A DNA stretch of 64,000 nucleotides from Streptomyces sp. Edi2 (GTDB lineage: Bacteria; Actinomycetota; Actinomycetes; Streptomycetales; Streptomycetaceae): assembly GCF_040253635.1 (NCBI RefSeq), contig NZ_JBEJGX010000003.1:3658001-3722000 (forward strand), given 5' to 3'. Shown here piece after piece: positions 16,993 to 25,480 of this stretch. The position numbers and the translations under genes are program-made. Positions within the stretch are counted from its first letter, which is position 1. Each line of letters opens with the position of its first letter. The notes under the pieces were generated by a model, which was not told where the DNA came from, did no database searches, and saw only the letters and a program-made list of their open reading frames with translations.

Positions 16993-19716
16993 CTACGGCG
17001 ACAGGGTCAGCGTGTCCTTGCCCGCCTTCTTGACGGCGTCCTGGCTGTACGCCCAGGGCAGCAGGTCACCCTTGGCCCACTTGTCGGTCTGGTCGTAGTA
17101 GTGGGCGTCGTACGCGTGCCCCGAGGCGCCGGTGAGGTTGATCCAGCGGGACTTGTCGAGGTCCGCGAGGTTGACCACCATCCGCATCGACGGGACCCAG
17201 GTGACCTGGTAGCCGCCCGCGGCGTTCCAGCCGGTGGCGTCGACCGCGGCCTCACCGCCGCCGACGTTCCAGGGGCCGCGGTTGAACAGGCCCTGCAGCA
17301 TGCCGGGTCCGTCGGTGCCCAGGGTCTGGTTCTTCAGGTACATCTGGTGCAGCCGGCCCCAGCTCCAGTTGTCGATGTTCTTGCCCAGCTTGGAGGTCAG
17401 TTCGTAGCGCGCGTCCGCCATGGCGTGCGCCAGGAGCTGGTCGCGGTTCTTGTCGCCGGGACGGCCTGGCCGGTCCTCGGTCTTCCACCAGGCGTTGTTC
17501 GGGTCGTCGAGGATGTTGCGGACGACCTCGTACCAGCGGTCGCCGCCGTCGGGCTGCGCGGTGTCACCGGCCCGCTCGCCGCATTCGCGGATGTACTTGT
17601 CGTTCTCGTCGGCGGGCCCGGTCTCGTCCGCCGGGCGGACGGTCAGGCACTGCCCGTCGGGGCGCAGCTCCTTGGGCATCTTGTTGCCGAAGGCGAGCTT
17701 GAGGGTGTTGCGCCAGACGGCGTTGAAGTAGGCGGCCGCGGCGGAGTCGGGCTCCTGGGTGAAGTCCCAGCCCTCCAGCAGCTGCTGGGCGTCGCGGACG
17801 TACTTGTCCTTGATGTCGATCTTCGTGAGGTACGGCGTCAGCAGCCGGGCGATCTCGCTGCTGTTGTCCTTCTGGAAGGCCTGCATATCGTCGGTCGAGA
17901 CCTTGCCGCCGTCCTTGGTCTTCGACTCGATCAGATCGTTGATCCGCTGGCTGCGGGAGCCGTAACCCCAGTCCTTGGTGAGGAGGTAGGGGTACTTCTC
18001 GTCCGTGACGGCCTGGTTGGCGGTGACGATGTAGCCGCGCTGGGGGTTGTACTCGTACGGCAGCGCCTTCTGCGGGATGTAGCCGGTCCACTGGTACTTC
18101 GGGTCCCAGCCGGGCGCCGGGAGGGTGCCGTCGTAGTGGCCGTCACCCTTGCCGCGGACCGGGATCCGGCCCGGGGCCTGGTAGCCGATGTTGCCCTTGG
18201 TGTCGGCGTAGATCAGGTTCTGCGAGGGGACCTCGAAGTCGCCGGCGGCCTTGCGGAAGCCGTTCCAGTCCTTGGCACGGTCGAGTGCCAAGACGGCGTC
18301 CATGGACTTGCCGGGGGTCAGCGCGGTCCAGCGCAGCGAGACGGCGTAGCCGTCGCCGCGGTCCGGTGCGGCATTGCCGACCGGGGCGTCCTTGCCGACA
18401 CTGGCCAGTTCGCCGTCGCGGTCGGAGACGATCGGCCCGTTCTTGGTGGACCGGACGGTGATCTCGCGGCTCTCGCCGTCGGCGACCTTGATGGTCTCCT
18501 TGCGGGTTATGAAGGGCTGCTGCTTGTTGTCGAAGAGGTAGCCGTCGGCGTTGACCTTCTCCAGGTAGAGGTCGGTGACGTCGGCACCGAGGTTGGTCAT
18601 GCCCCAGGAGATGTCCTGGTTGTGGCCGATGACGACGCCGGGCATACCGGAGAAGGTGAAGCCGGAGACGTCGTAGTTGCACTTGGGGCCGGTATTACGG
18701 CAGTGCAGGCCCATCTGGTACCAGAGCGAGGGCATCTGCGGTGCCAGGTGCGGGTCGTTGGCGAGCAGCGGTTTGCCGGTGGTGGTGTGCGCACCGGAGA
18801 CGACCCAGGAGTTGGAGCCGATGCCGTTGCCGTTGGGGCCGAGCAGCGCCGGGATCCTGTCGGTGGTCTCGGCCAGCGCGGACAGGCCCGACTGCAGGCC
18901 CGCGGCGGCGCCGGCGGGGGTGGCATTCGCCGAACCCGCCGAGCCCTTGGGCGAGAACTTCTTGGTGGCGGGGTCGACCGCGCCGCCCTCGACGATCGGC
19001 TTGTTCCGCTTGTACGGGTATGCCGGGTAGAGCTGGGCGATCTGCTCCGGGGTGAAGCGGCTGGTCATCAGGGAGCGGTCGATCTCCTCCTGCATATTGC
19101 CGCGGAGGTCCCAGGCCATCGCCTTGAGCCAGGCCACCGAGTCGACCGGCGTCCACTTCTGGGGCTTGTAGTCGTTCTGGAAGTCCAGCGCCGCGTACTC
19201 CAGGGACACCGCCGAACCCTTGTGGTCCTTGAGATAGGCGTTGACGCCGGCGGAGTAGGACTGGAGGTACTTCTTGGTGCTGGGCGACAGCTTGGTGTCG
19301 TACTCCTTCTGCGCCACGTCGTGCCAGCCGAGGGTGCGCAGGAACGAGTCGGTCTTGACCTCGCTCTTGCCGAACATCTCCGAGAGCCGGCCGGAGGTCA
19401 TGTGGCGCCGTACGTCCATCTCCCAGAAGCGGTCCTGGGCCTGGACGTACCCCTGGGCGCGGAAGAGGTCTTCGTCGGTGTCGGCGTAGATCTGCGGAAT
19501 GCCGTTGCCGTCGCGGACGACATCCACCGGGTTGGTCAGGCCCGGGAGTTTGAGCGAGCCGGTGGTCTGCGGGAACGAGGAGCGGACGGTACTGACCCCC
19601 CAGAACGCGCCGAAGCCGATGCCCGCCACGAGCAGCAGCACGACCGTGATGGCGACGAGGCGGCCGCGCCGCCCCTTCTTTTTCCTGGGGACTGGGCCGG
19701 ACTTGTTGGCGGGCAT
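16993..19716 (-). CDS. Penicillin acylase family (N-terminal nucleophile) amidohydrolase
   Basis: A 907-residue precursor. Residues 1-45 hold a basic stretch (KKKGRRGR) and a single hydrophobic helix, so it is anchored or secreted. NPVDVVRDGNGIPQIYADT and AQGYVQAQDRFWEMDV are alpha-chain motifs. The catalytic Ser301 sits at the autocleavage site GIG/SNSW, giving a ~300-residue N-terminal part and a 606-residue beta chain. Later motifs NDPHL and GHNQDISWG fit the family. Relatives cleave acyl-homoserine lactones, penicillins or aculeacin-type lipopeptides, so the substrate is open. ATG 19716 is preceded by AAGGA. Confidence 0.9.
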   Translation of the reverse strand: MPANKSGPVPRKKKGRRGRLVAITVVLLLVAGIGFGAFWGVSTVRSSFPQTTGSLKLPGLTNPVDVVRDGNGIPQIYADTDEDLFRAQGYVQAQDRFWEMDVRRHMTSGRLSEMFGKSEVKTDSFLRTLGWHDVAQKEYDTKLSPSTKKYLQSYSAGVNAYLKDHKGSAVSLEYAALDFQNDYKPQKWTPVDSVAWLKAMAWDLRGNMQEEIDRSLMTSRFTPEQIAQLYPAYPYKRNKPIVEGGAVDPATKKFSPKGSAGSANATPAGAAAGLQSGLSALAETTDRIPALLGPNGNGIGSNSWVVSGAHTTTGKPLLANDPHLAPQMPSLWYQMGLHCRNTGPKCNYDVSGFTFSGMPGVVIGHNQDISWGMTNLGADVTDLYLEKVNADGYLFDNKQQPFITRKETIKVADGESREITVRSTKNGPIVSDRDGELASVGKDAPVGNAAPDRGDGYAVSLRWTALTPGKSMDAVLALDRAKDWNGFRKAAGDFEVPSQNLIYADTKGNIGYQAPGRIPVRGKGDGHYDGTLPAPGWDPKYQWTGYIPQKALPYEYNPQRGYIVTANQAVTDEKYPYLLTKDWGYGSRSQRINDLIESKTKDGGKVSTDDMQAFQKDNSSEIARLLTPYLTKIDIKDKYVRDAQQLLEGWDFTQEPDSAAAAYFNAVWRNTLKLAFGNKMPKELRPDGQCLTVRPADETGPADENDKYIRECGERAGDTAQPDGGDRWYEVVRNILDDPNNAWWKTEDRPGRPGDKNRDQLLAHAMADARYELTSKLGKNIDNWSWGRLHQMYLKNQTLGTDGPGMLQGLFNRGPWNVGGGEAAVDATGWNAAGGYQVTWVPSMRMVVNLADLDKSRWINLTGASGHAYDAHYYDQTDKWAKGDLLPWAYSQDAVKKAGKDTLTLSP

Positions 19717-19819
19717 CTCGGTCCTTCGAGGGGCAGGGTGGGAGTGCTGGAGCAACCATAGGCGCACGGGTCCGGCTACCCCTACGCGGAGTCACCGCCA
19801 GCACCCCCAACCTTCAAGT

Positions 19820-19860
19820 AATGGTAAATTGTTAGTCTCAGTAACTAGATACGGTAAGGA
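19820..19860. promoter_or_regulatory. AT-rich promoter region of the antiporter gene
   Basis: An unusually AT-rich stretch (TAATGGTAAATTGTTAGT...) contains an imperfect dyad, TTAGTCTCAGTAA, in the divergent gap between penicillin acylase and the antiporter. It is the likely promoter/operator zone. No specific factor can be named. Confidence 0.4.
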
Positions 19861-19898
19861 AAGACCCCTCCGGAACCTGTGCGAGGAAGGACCAGCTC

Positions 19899-21419
19899 CT
19901 GTCTGTCGACCACCTCAACGAACTCCTGCTGTTCTGCTCGCTCGTACTGCTCATCGCGGTTGCCGCGGTACGGCTCTCCTCGCGCAGCGGGCTCCCCAGC
20001 CTGCTCATCTACCTGGGGATAGGCATCGCCATAGGCCAGGACGGCCTGGGCGGTGTCGTCTTCGACAATGCCGAGCTGACCCAACTCCTCGGCTATACCG
20101 CGCTGGTCGTGATCCTGGCCGAGGGCGGTCTGGGCACCAAGTGGAAAGAGATCAGGCCGGCGCTGCCCCGGGCGGTGTCGCTGTCGACGGTCGGCGTCGC
20201 GGTGAGCGTGGGGGTCACCGCGGCCGGAGCGCACTATCTGGCCGGGCTCGACTGGCGGCAGGCGCTGCTGATCGGCGCCGTGGTCTCGTCCACGGACGCC
20301 GCGGCCGTCTTCTCCGTGCTGCGCAGCGTGCCACTGCCGGCCCGCCTGACCGGGGTGCTCGAAGCCGAATCCGGCCTCAATGACGCCCCGGTGGTCATCC
20401 TCGTGGTCGCCTTCTCCACCGCGGGGCCGGTCGAACACTGGTACCTCCTGCTCGGCGAGATCGCCCTGGAGCTGGCGATCGGCGCCGCGCTCGGACTGGC
20501 CATCGGCTGGCTCGGCGCCTACGGCCTGCGGCACGTGGCACTGCCCGCGTCGGGCCTGTACCCGATCGCGGTCATGGCCATCGCGGTCTGCGCCTACGCG
20601 GCCGGCGCGCTGGCGCACGGCTCGGGCTTCCTCGCCGTCTATCTGGCCGCGGTGGTCCTCGGCAACGCCAAGCTGCCGCACTCCCCGGCCACCCGCGGCT
20701 TCGCCGAAGGCCTCGGCTGGATCGGCCAGATCGGGATGTTCGTCCTGCTCGGCCTGCTGGTCACCCCGCACAACCTGCTGGACGACTTCGTGCCCGCGCT
20801 GCTGATCGGCATGATCCTCACGCTGGTGGCGAGGCCGATGTCCGTCTTTGTGGCGCTGATGCCGTTCCGGGTGCCCTGGCCGGAGAAGACCCTGCTGTCG
20901 TGGGCCGGACTGCGCGGCGCGGTGCCGATCGTGCTGGCCACGATCCCGATGGTGAGCGATGTTCCCGGCAGCGACCGGGTCTTCAACATCGTCTTCGTCC
21001 TGGTCGTCGTCTACACCCTGATCCAGGGGCCGACGCTGCCCTGGCTGGCCAAGCGGCTGCAGCTGGGCGACGACGAGGAGGCCGCCGACCTGGGCATCGA
21101 GTCCGCTCCCCTGGAACGGCTGCGCGGCCATCTGCTGTCCACCTCCATCGGCCCGGCCTCCCGTATGCACGGCGTCGAGGTCGGTGAGCTGCGGATGCCC
21201 GCAGGCGCCGCGGTCACCCTCGTCGTCCGGGACAACTCCAGCTTCGTGCCGTCGCCCTCGACGGTGCTGCGGCGCGGCGACGAACTGCTGGTGGTCGCCA
21301 CCGACCCGGTACGCGACGCGGCCGAACGGCGGCTGCAGGCGGTCTCCCAGGGCGGCAAGCTGGCCGGCTGGCTGGGGACGGGCGGGTCCACGGGGCGGTG
21401 GGGGCACCATCACCGGTGA
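19899..21419 (+). CDS. Potassium/proton antiporter, CPA1 NhaP2-like with RCK_C domain
   Basis: A 506-residue antiporter. A membrane domain of about 12 helices (residues 5-390) has typical CPA1 blocks such as LIYLGIGIAIGQDGLGG, VVILAEGGLGTKWKEI, GAVVSSTDAAAVFSVL and ESGLNDAPVVILV. The C-terminal RCK_C (TrkA-C) domain follows (VEVGELRMPAGAAVTLVVRD ... RRGDELLVVATD). The frame is open from 19845, and the only start able to give a complete first helix is CTG 19899, with GAGGAAGGA seven bases upstream. The next ATG/GTG/TTG in frame is GTG 20109, which would remove the first two helices. It exports K+ or Na+ for pH and osmotic balance. Confidence 0.85.
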   Translation: MSVDHLNELLLFCSLVLLIAVAAVRLSSRSGLPSLLIYLGIGIAIGQDGLGGVVFDNAELTQLLGYTALVVILAEGGLGTKWKEIRPALPRAVSLSTVGVAVSVGVTAAGAHYLAGLDWRQALLIGAVVSSTDAAAVFSVLRSVPLPARLTGVLEAESGLNDAPVVILVVAFSTAGPVEHWYLLLGEIALELAIGAALGLAIGWLGAYGLRHVALPASGLYPIAVMAIAVCAYAAGALAHGSGFLAVYLAAVVLGNAKLPHSPATRGFAEGLGWIGQIGMFVLLGLLVTPHNLLDDFVPALLIGMILTLVARPMSVFVALMPFRVPWPEKTLLSWAGLRGAVPIVLATIPMVSDVPGSDRVFNIVFVLVVVYTLIQGPTLPWLAKRLQLGDDEEAADLGIESAPLERLRGHLLSTSIGPASRMHGVEVGELRMPAGAAVTLVVRDNSSFVPSPSTVLRRGDELLVVATDPVRDAAERRLQAVSQGGKLAGWLGTGGSTGRWGHHHR

Positions 21420-21594
21420 GGTCCGGGCGAGCCCGGGCCGGGGGCGCTCGGGGTACGCCGGCGCGCCCCCCGGAGTGCGGGAAATGTGCCGCAGATCTCC
21501 ACGGATCCCAAGGAAATTTACCCGAACCCCAGGCCAATCCCAGGGCTTCCCGCGCGACGGCCTGTAGTATGAAAAGGCAACATCGACGAACCAA

Positions 21595-21611
21595 CTCTGC
21601 CTGATGCAGAG
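21595..21611. other. Small hairpin in the leader before the MFS gene
   Basis: CTCTGC and GCAGAG pair around a 5-base loop. It lies downstream of TAGTAT (about 21565), a good -10 candidate. The 355-bp interval 21420-21774 holds no gene that I can support and is the probable leader of the MFS gene. Confidence 0.3.
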
Positions 21612-21774
21612 CTGGCGCGACCGCTCGGCGGCCGCGGTCCTCCTGCCACACGCAGCCACCCTCTCGGTGCGGACCACGCGGTATCACTCGGTCCTGCGCG
21701 AGAGGACAGCTCTCGGCGCGTACCCGTGACGACCTCGCGGGTGGCGCGCTACCAGGCGGCAGAAAGGCCCGGCC

Positions 21775-23076
21775 GTGGCATCCGCGGTCAAGGATTCCCG
21801 TTCCGGATACGGACCACTGCTCCGCACCCCTGGTGCTTGGACATTCCTGCTGCCCGGCTTTCTGGCCCGGCAGCCCTTCGCCATGCTGACGATCGGCATC
21901 GTGCTGCTCGTCGAATCGACCACCGGCTCGTACGGCACCGCAGGCGCGGTGTCCGCCGCGACCGGTGTGTCCATGGCCCTGTTCGCCCCGCAGAGCGGCA
22001 AGCTGGCCGACCGCTTCGGCCAGCGCGCGGTGCTGATCCCCGGCGTACTCGTGCATGTCGCCGGCGTCGCCGCACTGATCACCCTCGCCCTCGCCCACGC
22101 CCCCCTGTGGACGCTGTTCGCGGTGGCCGTCCCCACGGGCGCCTCGACGCCGCAGGTCGGCCCGATGGTGCGGGCCCGCTGGGCCTCCCGGCTCGGCGGC
22201 AGCCCGCTGATGCCGACCGCCGCCGCCTTCGAGTCGGTGACCGACGAGTTCACCTTCGTCGTCGGCCCGGTGCTGGCGACCGCGGTGTGCACCGGTATCC
22301 ACCCGGCGGCCGGCCTGGTCGCCGAGGCCGCGCTGACGCTGGCCGGCGGGCTGCTGTTCGCCTCCCAGCGGCGCAGCCAGCCCCCGGTGCACCGCCCGCA
22401 GGCCGGTGACCGGCCGCGCGTCTCGGCGCTGTCGGTGCCCGGCGTGCGCGTCCTGATCGTGGCGTTCCTCGGCATCGGCGCCGTCTTCGGCGGGATGCAG
22501 GTCTCGCTGACCGCGTTCACCCAGCACATCGGGCAGCCCGGCATCAACGGCGTGCTCTACGGGATCTTCGCGGGCGGCAACATGCTCGCCGGCATCGCCT
22601 GCGGGGCCATCACCTGGAAGGTCAGCCCGCGGCGCCGGCTGCTGGTCGCCTACGGGCTGCTGGCCCTGGCCACCACTCCGTTGTGGGCGGTGACCGCGGT
22701 ACCGCTGCTCGGCGCGGTCGGCCTGGTCGTCGGCCTGTGCATCGCACCGGCCCTGATCACCGGCTACACGCTGGTCGAGTCGCTGGTGCCGGCCGCCGCC
22801 CGGACCGAGGCCTTCACCTGGCTGACCGGCGCGGTCGCGCTGGGCCAGGCGGTCGCGGCCACCTCCGCGGGGCAGCTCGCGGACGGCTTCGGGCCGAGCA
22901 CCGGATTCCTGGTGCCGCTGGCCGGTACGGCGCTGGCCCTGACGGTGCTGCTGACGCTCCGCGCCCATCTGCTGCCCCGTGCTGCGGCCGAGGCTGCGTG
23001 CGCGCCTGTGACCGGAGCGAACCCGCAGGTCACAGCCGTTTCCGGCGACCGGGAACGGGAGCTGGCGCGCGTTTGA
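21775..23076 (+). CDS. Major facilitator superfamily transporter
   Basis: A 433-residue protein with about 12 hydrophobic helices. The loop 2-3 motif is present as GKLADRFGQRAVLIPG, and the second half repeats the pattern (GQLADGFGPSTGFL). Such single-component exporters of the YfcJ/arabinose-efflux type extrude small molecules using the proton gradient; the substrate is not evident. GTG 21775 is preceded by AAAGG. It is monocistronic, with a long leader. Confidence 0.85.
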   Translation: MASAVKDSRSGYGPLLRTPGAWTFLLPGFLARQPFAMLTIGIVLLVESTTGSYGTAGAVSAATGVSMALFAPQSGKLADRFGQRAVLIPGVLVHVAGVAALITLALAHAPLWTLFAVAVPTGASTPQVGPMVRARWASRLGGSPLMPTAAAFESVTDEFTFVVGPVLATAVCTGIHPAAGLVAEAALTLAGGLLFASQRRSQPPVHRPQAGDRPRVSALSVPGVRVLIVAFLGIGAVFGGMQVSLTAFTQHIGQPGINGVLYGIFAGGNMLAGIACGAITWKVSPRRRLLVAYGLLALATTPLWAVTAVPLLGAVGLVVGLCIAPALITGYTLVESLVPAAARTEAFTWLTGAVALGQAVAATSAGQLADGFGPSTGFLVPLAGTALALTVLLTLRAHLLPRAAAEAACAPVTGANPQVTAVSGDRERELARV

Positions 23077-23133
23077 CGGCCTCTGCCGGAAGTCTGACGG
23101 AACGTGGAGTCGGTCACCGTAAGGCGGTCACGG

Positions 23134-23162
23134 TGGACTGGCGGGCGGGAATACTGCAATAT
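23134..23162 (+). promoter_or_regulatory. Promoter of the FmdB-like gene
   Basis: TGGACT (23134-23139) and CAATAT (23157-23162) are separated by 17 bp, a good vegetative-type promoter. The predicted start of transcription is about 23169, immediately before the CIRCE-like element. Confidence 0.6.
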
Positions 23163-23171
23163 GGAGCGTCG

Positions 23172-23198
23172 TTAGCACTCATCGAGTGAGAGTGCCAG
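23172..23198 (+). promoter_or_regulatory. CIRCE-like HrcA operator
   Basis: TTAGCACTC-N9-GAGTGCCAG. The left arm is the exact CIRCE half (TTAGCACTC), the spacer is exactly nine bases, and the right arm matches the first six of nine positions of GAGTGCTAA. It sits at the predicted transcription start and runs into the ribosome binding site, an ideal place for HrcA repression. Confidence 0.7.
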
Positions 23199-23209
23199 GA
23201 GGAAGACAA

Positions 23210-23584
23210 GTGCCGACGTACCAGTACCAGTGCACCGAGTGCGGCGAGGGCCTCGAGACGGTGCAGAAGTTCACCGATGACTCGCTCACCGAGTGCCCCG
23301 GTTGCCAGGGACGCCTCAAGAAGGTGTTCTCCGCGGTCGGCATCGTCTTCAAGGGCTCCGGTTTCTACCGCAACGACAGCCGCGGCTCGTCGTCCAGCAG
23401 CAGCCCCGGGAAGAACGCCTCCACGTCGGGCAACTCGTCCTCGTCGGACTCCTCGGGCTCCTCCGACTCCTCGTCGGGCTCTTCGTCGGGCTCCTCGTCC
23501 GGCAGCTCGGACAGCAAGTCCTCGACGCCGGCCGCCGCGTCGTCGTCGTCGGGCAGCACCTCGAGCGCCAGCTCCGCAGCCTGA
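23210..23584 (+). CDS. FmdB family zinc ribbon protein
   Basis: A 124-residue protein. Residues 1-58 are an FmdB-type zinc ribbon with C8-x2-C11 and C28-x2-C31 (YQYQCTEC, TECPGC), then GIVFKGSGFYRND. The remaining half is a Ser/Gly/Ala-rich low-complexity tail. The GTG start follows AGGAGGAAG. Family members are named for a regulatory gene near formamidase, but most have no proven function. The CIRCE-like operator at its promoter suggests induction by heat or protein damage. Confidence 0.88.
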   Translation: MPTYQYQCTECGEGLETVQKFTDDSLTECPGCQGRLKKVFSAVGIVFKGSGFYRNDSRGSSSSSSPGKNASTSGNSSSSDSSGSSDSSSGSSSGSSSGSSDSKSSTPAAASSSSGSTSSASSAA

Positions 23585-23597
23585 CCCACAGCTCTTC

Positions 23598-23626
23598 GGG
23601 CCCCGCCGTCACCGACGGCGGGGCCC
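23598..23626. terminator. Terminator after the FmdB-like gene
   Basis: A perfect 13-bp stem (GGGCCCCGCCGTC / GACGGCGGGGCCC) with loop ACC, 14 bases after the stop codon. Confidence 0.85.
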
Positions 23627-23701
23627 GTCGTCTTGCGCCACGCTCCGCCTGATGTGCACAGGGCCTCGCGTCTTGCTCGTTGCGCTGTCTTCTTGCGTCG
23701 T

Positions 23702-23756
23702 GCTCGGCCTTACGGCGCCTGGCTCGGCCTTACGGCGCCCGGCTCGGTCTTACGGC
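23702..23756. repeat. 20-bp tandem repeat, three copies
   Basis: GCTCGGCCTTACGGCGCCTG and two near-identical successors run head to tail upstream of mtnP. The rest of 23627-23800 is otherwise featureless. Confidence 0.8.
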
Positions 23757-23803
23757 TTTCTTTCGGCTTCGGCACCCGCCCCTCCCCGGTCTCCGTACCC
23801 CGA

Positions 23804-23809
23804 TAGTGT
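23804..23809 (+). promoter_or_regulatory. -10 element of mtnP, suggesting a leaderless mRNA
   Basis: TAGTGT ends seven bases before the ATG at 23817 and there is no ribosome binding site, so transcription probably starts at or beside the start codon. No clear -35 is visible. Confidence 0.4.
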
Positions 23810-23816
23810 GACCGGC

Positions 23817-24650
23817 ATGGCTGACGCGGAGATTGGTGTAATCGGCGGATCGGGGTTCTACTCCTTCCTCGACGACGTGACCGAGGTCACGGTGGACACC
23901 CCCTACGGACGCCCCAGCGACTCGCTGTTCCTGGGAGAGATCGCCGGCCGCCGGGTCGCGTTCCTGCCCCGGCACGGCCGCGGCCACCACCTTCCGCCGC
24001 ACCGCATCAACTACCGCGCCAACCTCTGGGCCCTGCGCTCGCTCGGTGTGCGCCAGGTCCTCGCCCCGTGCGCGGTCGGCGGTCTGCGCGCCGAATACGG
24101 CCCCGGCACGCTCCTGGTCCCCGATCAGCTCGTCGACCGCACCAAGGCCCGCCCCCAGACCTACTTCGACGGCGAACCGCTCCCCGACGGGCAGATCCCC
24201 AATGTCGTCCACCTGACCTTCGCCGACCCGTACTGCCCCACGGGACGGCAGGCCTCCCTCAAGGCGGCGCGCGGCCGGGACTGGGAGCCGGTCGACGGCG
24301 GGACCCTGGTCGTGATCGAAGGCCCCCGCTTCTCCACCCGCGCAGAATCGCGCTGGCATGCCGCACAGGGCTGGTCGGTGGTCGGCATGACGGGCCACCC
24401 CGAAGCCGTCCTGGCCCGCGAACTGAGCCTGTGCTACACCTCCTTGGCGCTGGTCACCGACCTGGACGCGGGCACGGAGACCGGCGACGGCGTGTCCCAC
24501 GAGGAGGTCTTCCGGGTGTTCGCGGAGAACGTGGGCCGGCTGCGGGAGGTCCTGTTCGACGCGGTCGCCGCCCTCCCGGACACCGCTGGCCGCGCCTGCC
24601 TGTGCACCGAGGTCCACACCGGCTGGGACCTGGGCATCGACCTGCCGTAA
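23817..24650 (+). CDS. mtnP: S-methyl-5'-thioadenosine phosphorylase
   Basis: A 277-residue purine nucleoside phosphorylase-family enzyme that splits methylthioadenosine with phosphate, releasing adenine and 5-methylthioribose-1-phosphate for methionine salvage. GVIGGSGFY binds phosphate. FLPRHGRGHHLPPHRINYRA, CAVGGLRAEYGPG, VIEGPRFSTRAES and VVGMTGHPEAVLARE are family blocks that include the purine and ribose sites. The start is ATG 23817; GTG 23808 is possible but neither has a ribosome binding site. It precedes mscL, as in other Streptomyces as I recall. Confidence 0.92.
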   Translation: MADAEIGVIGGSGFYSFLDDVTEVTVDTPYGRPSDSLFLGEIAGRRVAFLPRHGRGHHLPPHRINYRANLWALRSLGVRQVLAPCAVGGLRAEYGPGTLLVPDQLVDRTKARPQTYFDGEPLPDGQIPNVVHLTFADPYCPTGRQASLKAARGRDWEPVDGGTLVVIEGPRFSTRAESRWHAAQGWSVVGMTGHPEAVLARELSLCYTSLALVTDLDAGTETGDGVSHEEVFRVFAENVGRLREVLFDAVAALPDTAGRACLCTEVHTGWDLGIDLP

Positions 24651-24730
24651 CGGCCTCGGAGCTGCTTGCCGTAACGCCCTTGGACTCGCCTGCCGTAACG
24701 GCCTTGGGCTTGCCGTGACGGCCTCGGCGG
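24641..24730. repeat. Tandem repeats crossing the mtnP stop codon
   Basis: Four units of 20-24 bp, (C/T)CTGCCGTAACGGCCTCGG-like, at 24641, 24665, 24689 and 24709. The first contains the last codons and the TAA stop of mtnP; the TAA recurs in the next two units. Confidence 0.85.
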
Positions 24731-24762
24731 ACTGCTCGGCCTCCCCCTTGCGGGTGGCCGGG

Positions 24763-24789
24763 TTGTCCACAGGGGCGGGGTCGTCCACA
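24763..24789 (+). other. Pair of DnaA-box-like 9-mers
   Basis: TTGTCCACA (24763-24771) and TCGTCCACA (24781-24789) lie 18 bp apart in the same orientation. TTGTCCACA is the preferred Streptomyces DnaA box. Two boxes do not make an origin, and no dnaA/dnaN neighbourhood is present. Confidence 0.4.
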
Positions 24790-24859
24790 GCCCGGAGCGG
24801 GCGGGAGCGGATTCCGGCACGGTGGTGAGCCCGGTCCCTCCGACCTCTCATCGCAGGCG

Positions 24860-25198
24860 GTGCCCACCATGCCCCACACCCCTTCCGCTCCTTCCGTCCC
24901 TTCCGCGCCTTCTGCTTCTTGCGGGCCTCCCTCTCCCCTCCCTCCGCTCCCTCCCCGGGAGGACCCCGCCCTTCTCTTCCCGCCGCTCCCCACTCCCCCT
25001 CCGTGTGACGTGCCGCACTTCGCTCCCGTACGAGCGGGCGGCGGCCGCCGCTTACGGGGCCGGAACACGCGGCAGCGAACGGTGGCCGCCGCCCTGGCGC
25101 TGACCGCCGCAGCACTGGCCTGCGGAGCCTCGTACGGCGCCGTACGAGCCGCGCCCGTCTCCGGCTGCCCGTCGGCAACGCCCGCGGGAGGGCGGTGA
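24860..25198 (+). pseudogene. Possible remnant of a SAF/RcpC-like secreted protein gene
   Basis: The frame encodes a Pro/Ser-rich start and then CDVPHFAPVRAGGGRRLRGR followed by a hydrophobic helix (VAAALALTAAALACGASYGA) and an early stop. From memory, many Streptomyces carry a ~200-residue CpaB/RcpC-like protein with this N-terminus between mtnP and mscL. Here the domain after the helix is missing, and the following bases to 25430 hold nothing recognisable. A short genuine membrane peptide is the alternative. Confidence 0.35.
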
Positions 25199-25480
25199 CC
25201 ATGCCCCAAGATCAAGTGGCATCCGTACTCCCCGCACGCGACACTGCTGCGCATGGCGGGGCATCCGCCGCGCGCCAATGGAGTCGCGCTCACCGCACCA
25301 CCACCGCGGTTTCCGTCCACGGCGTCCGCAGGGTCGGCACCTTCCGCCGGACGCACGCCGGGGCTCCGGCCGATCGCCGGTGCACGGGGCAGGACTGGAC
25401 ACCTCCGCCCCGCCCTGCCGTAAGTTGCGGTGCTGACTGTTGATGCACCATCCGTAGTGAGCGTGGAAAGAGGCTGTCAG

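Noticed and set aside
17101-19761. 886-codon plus-strand frame opposite penicillin acylase
   Set aside because: Antisense shadow; the minus strand encodes a complete Ntn-hydrolase with its catalytic serine.
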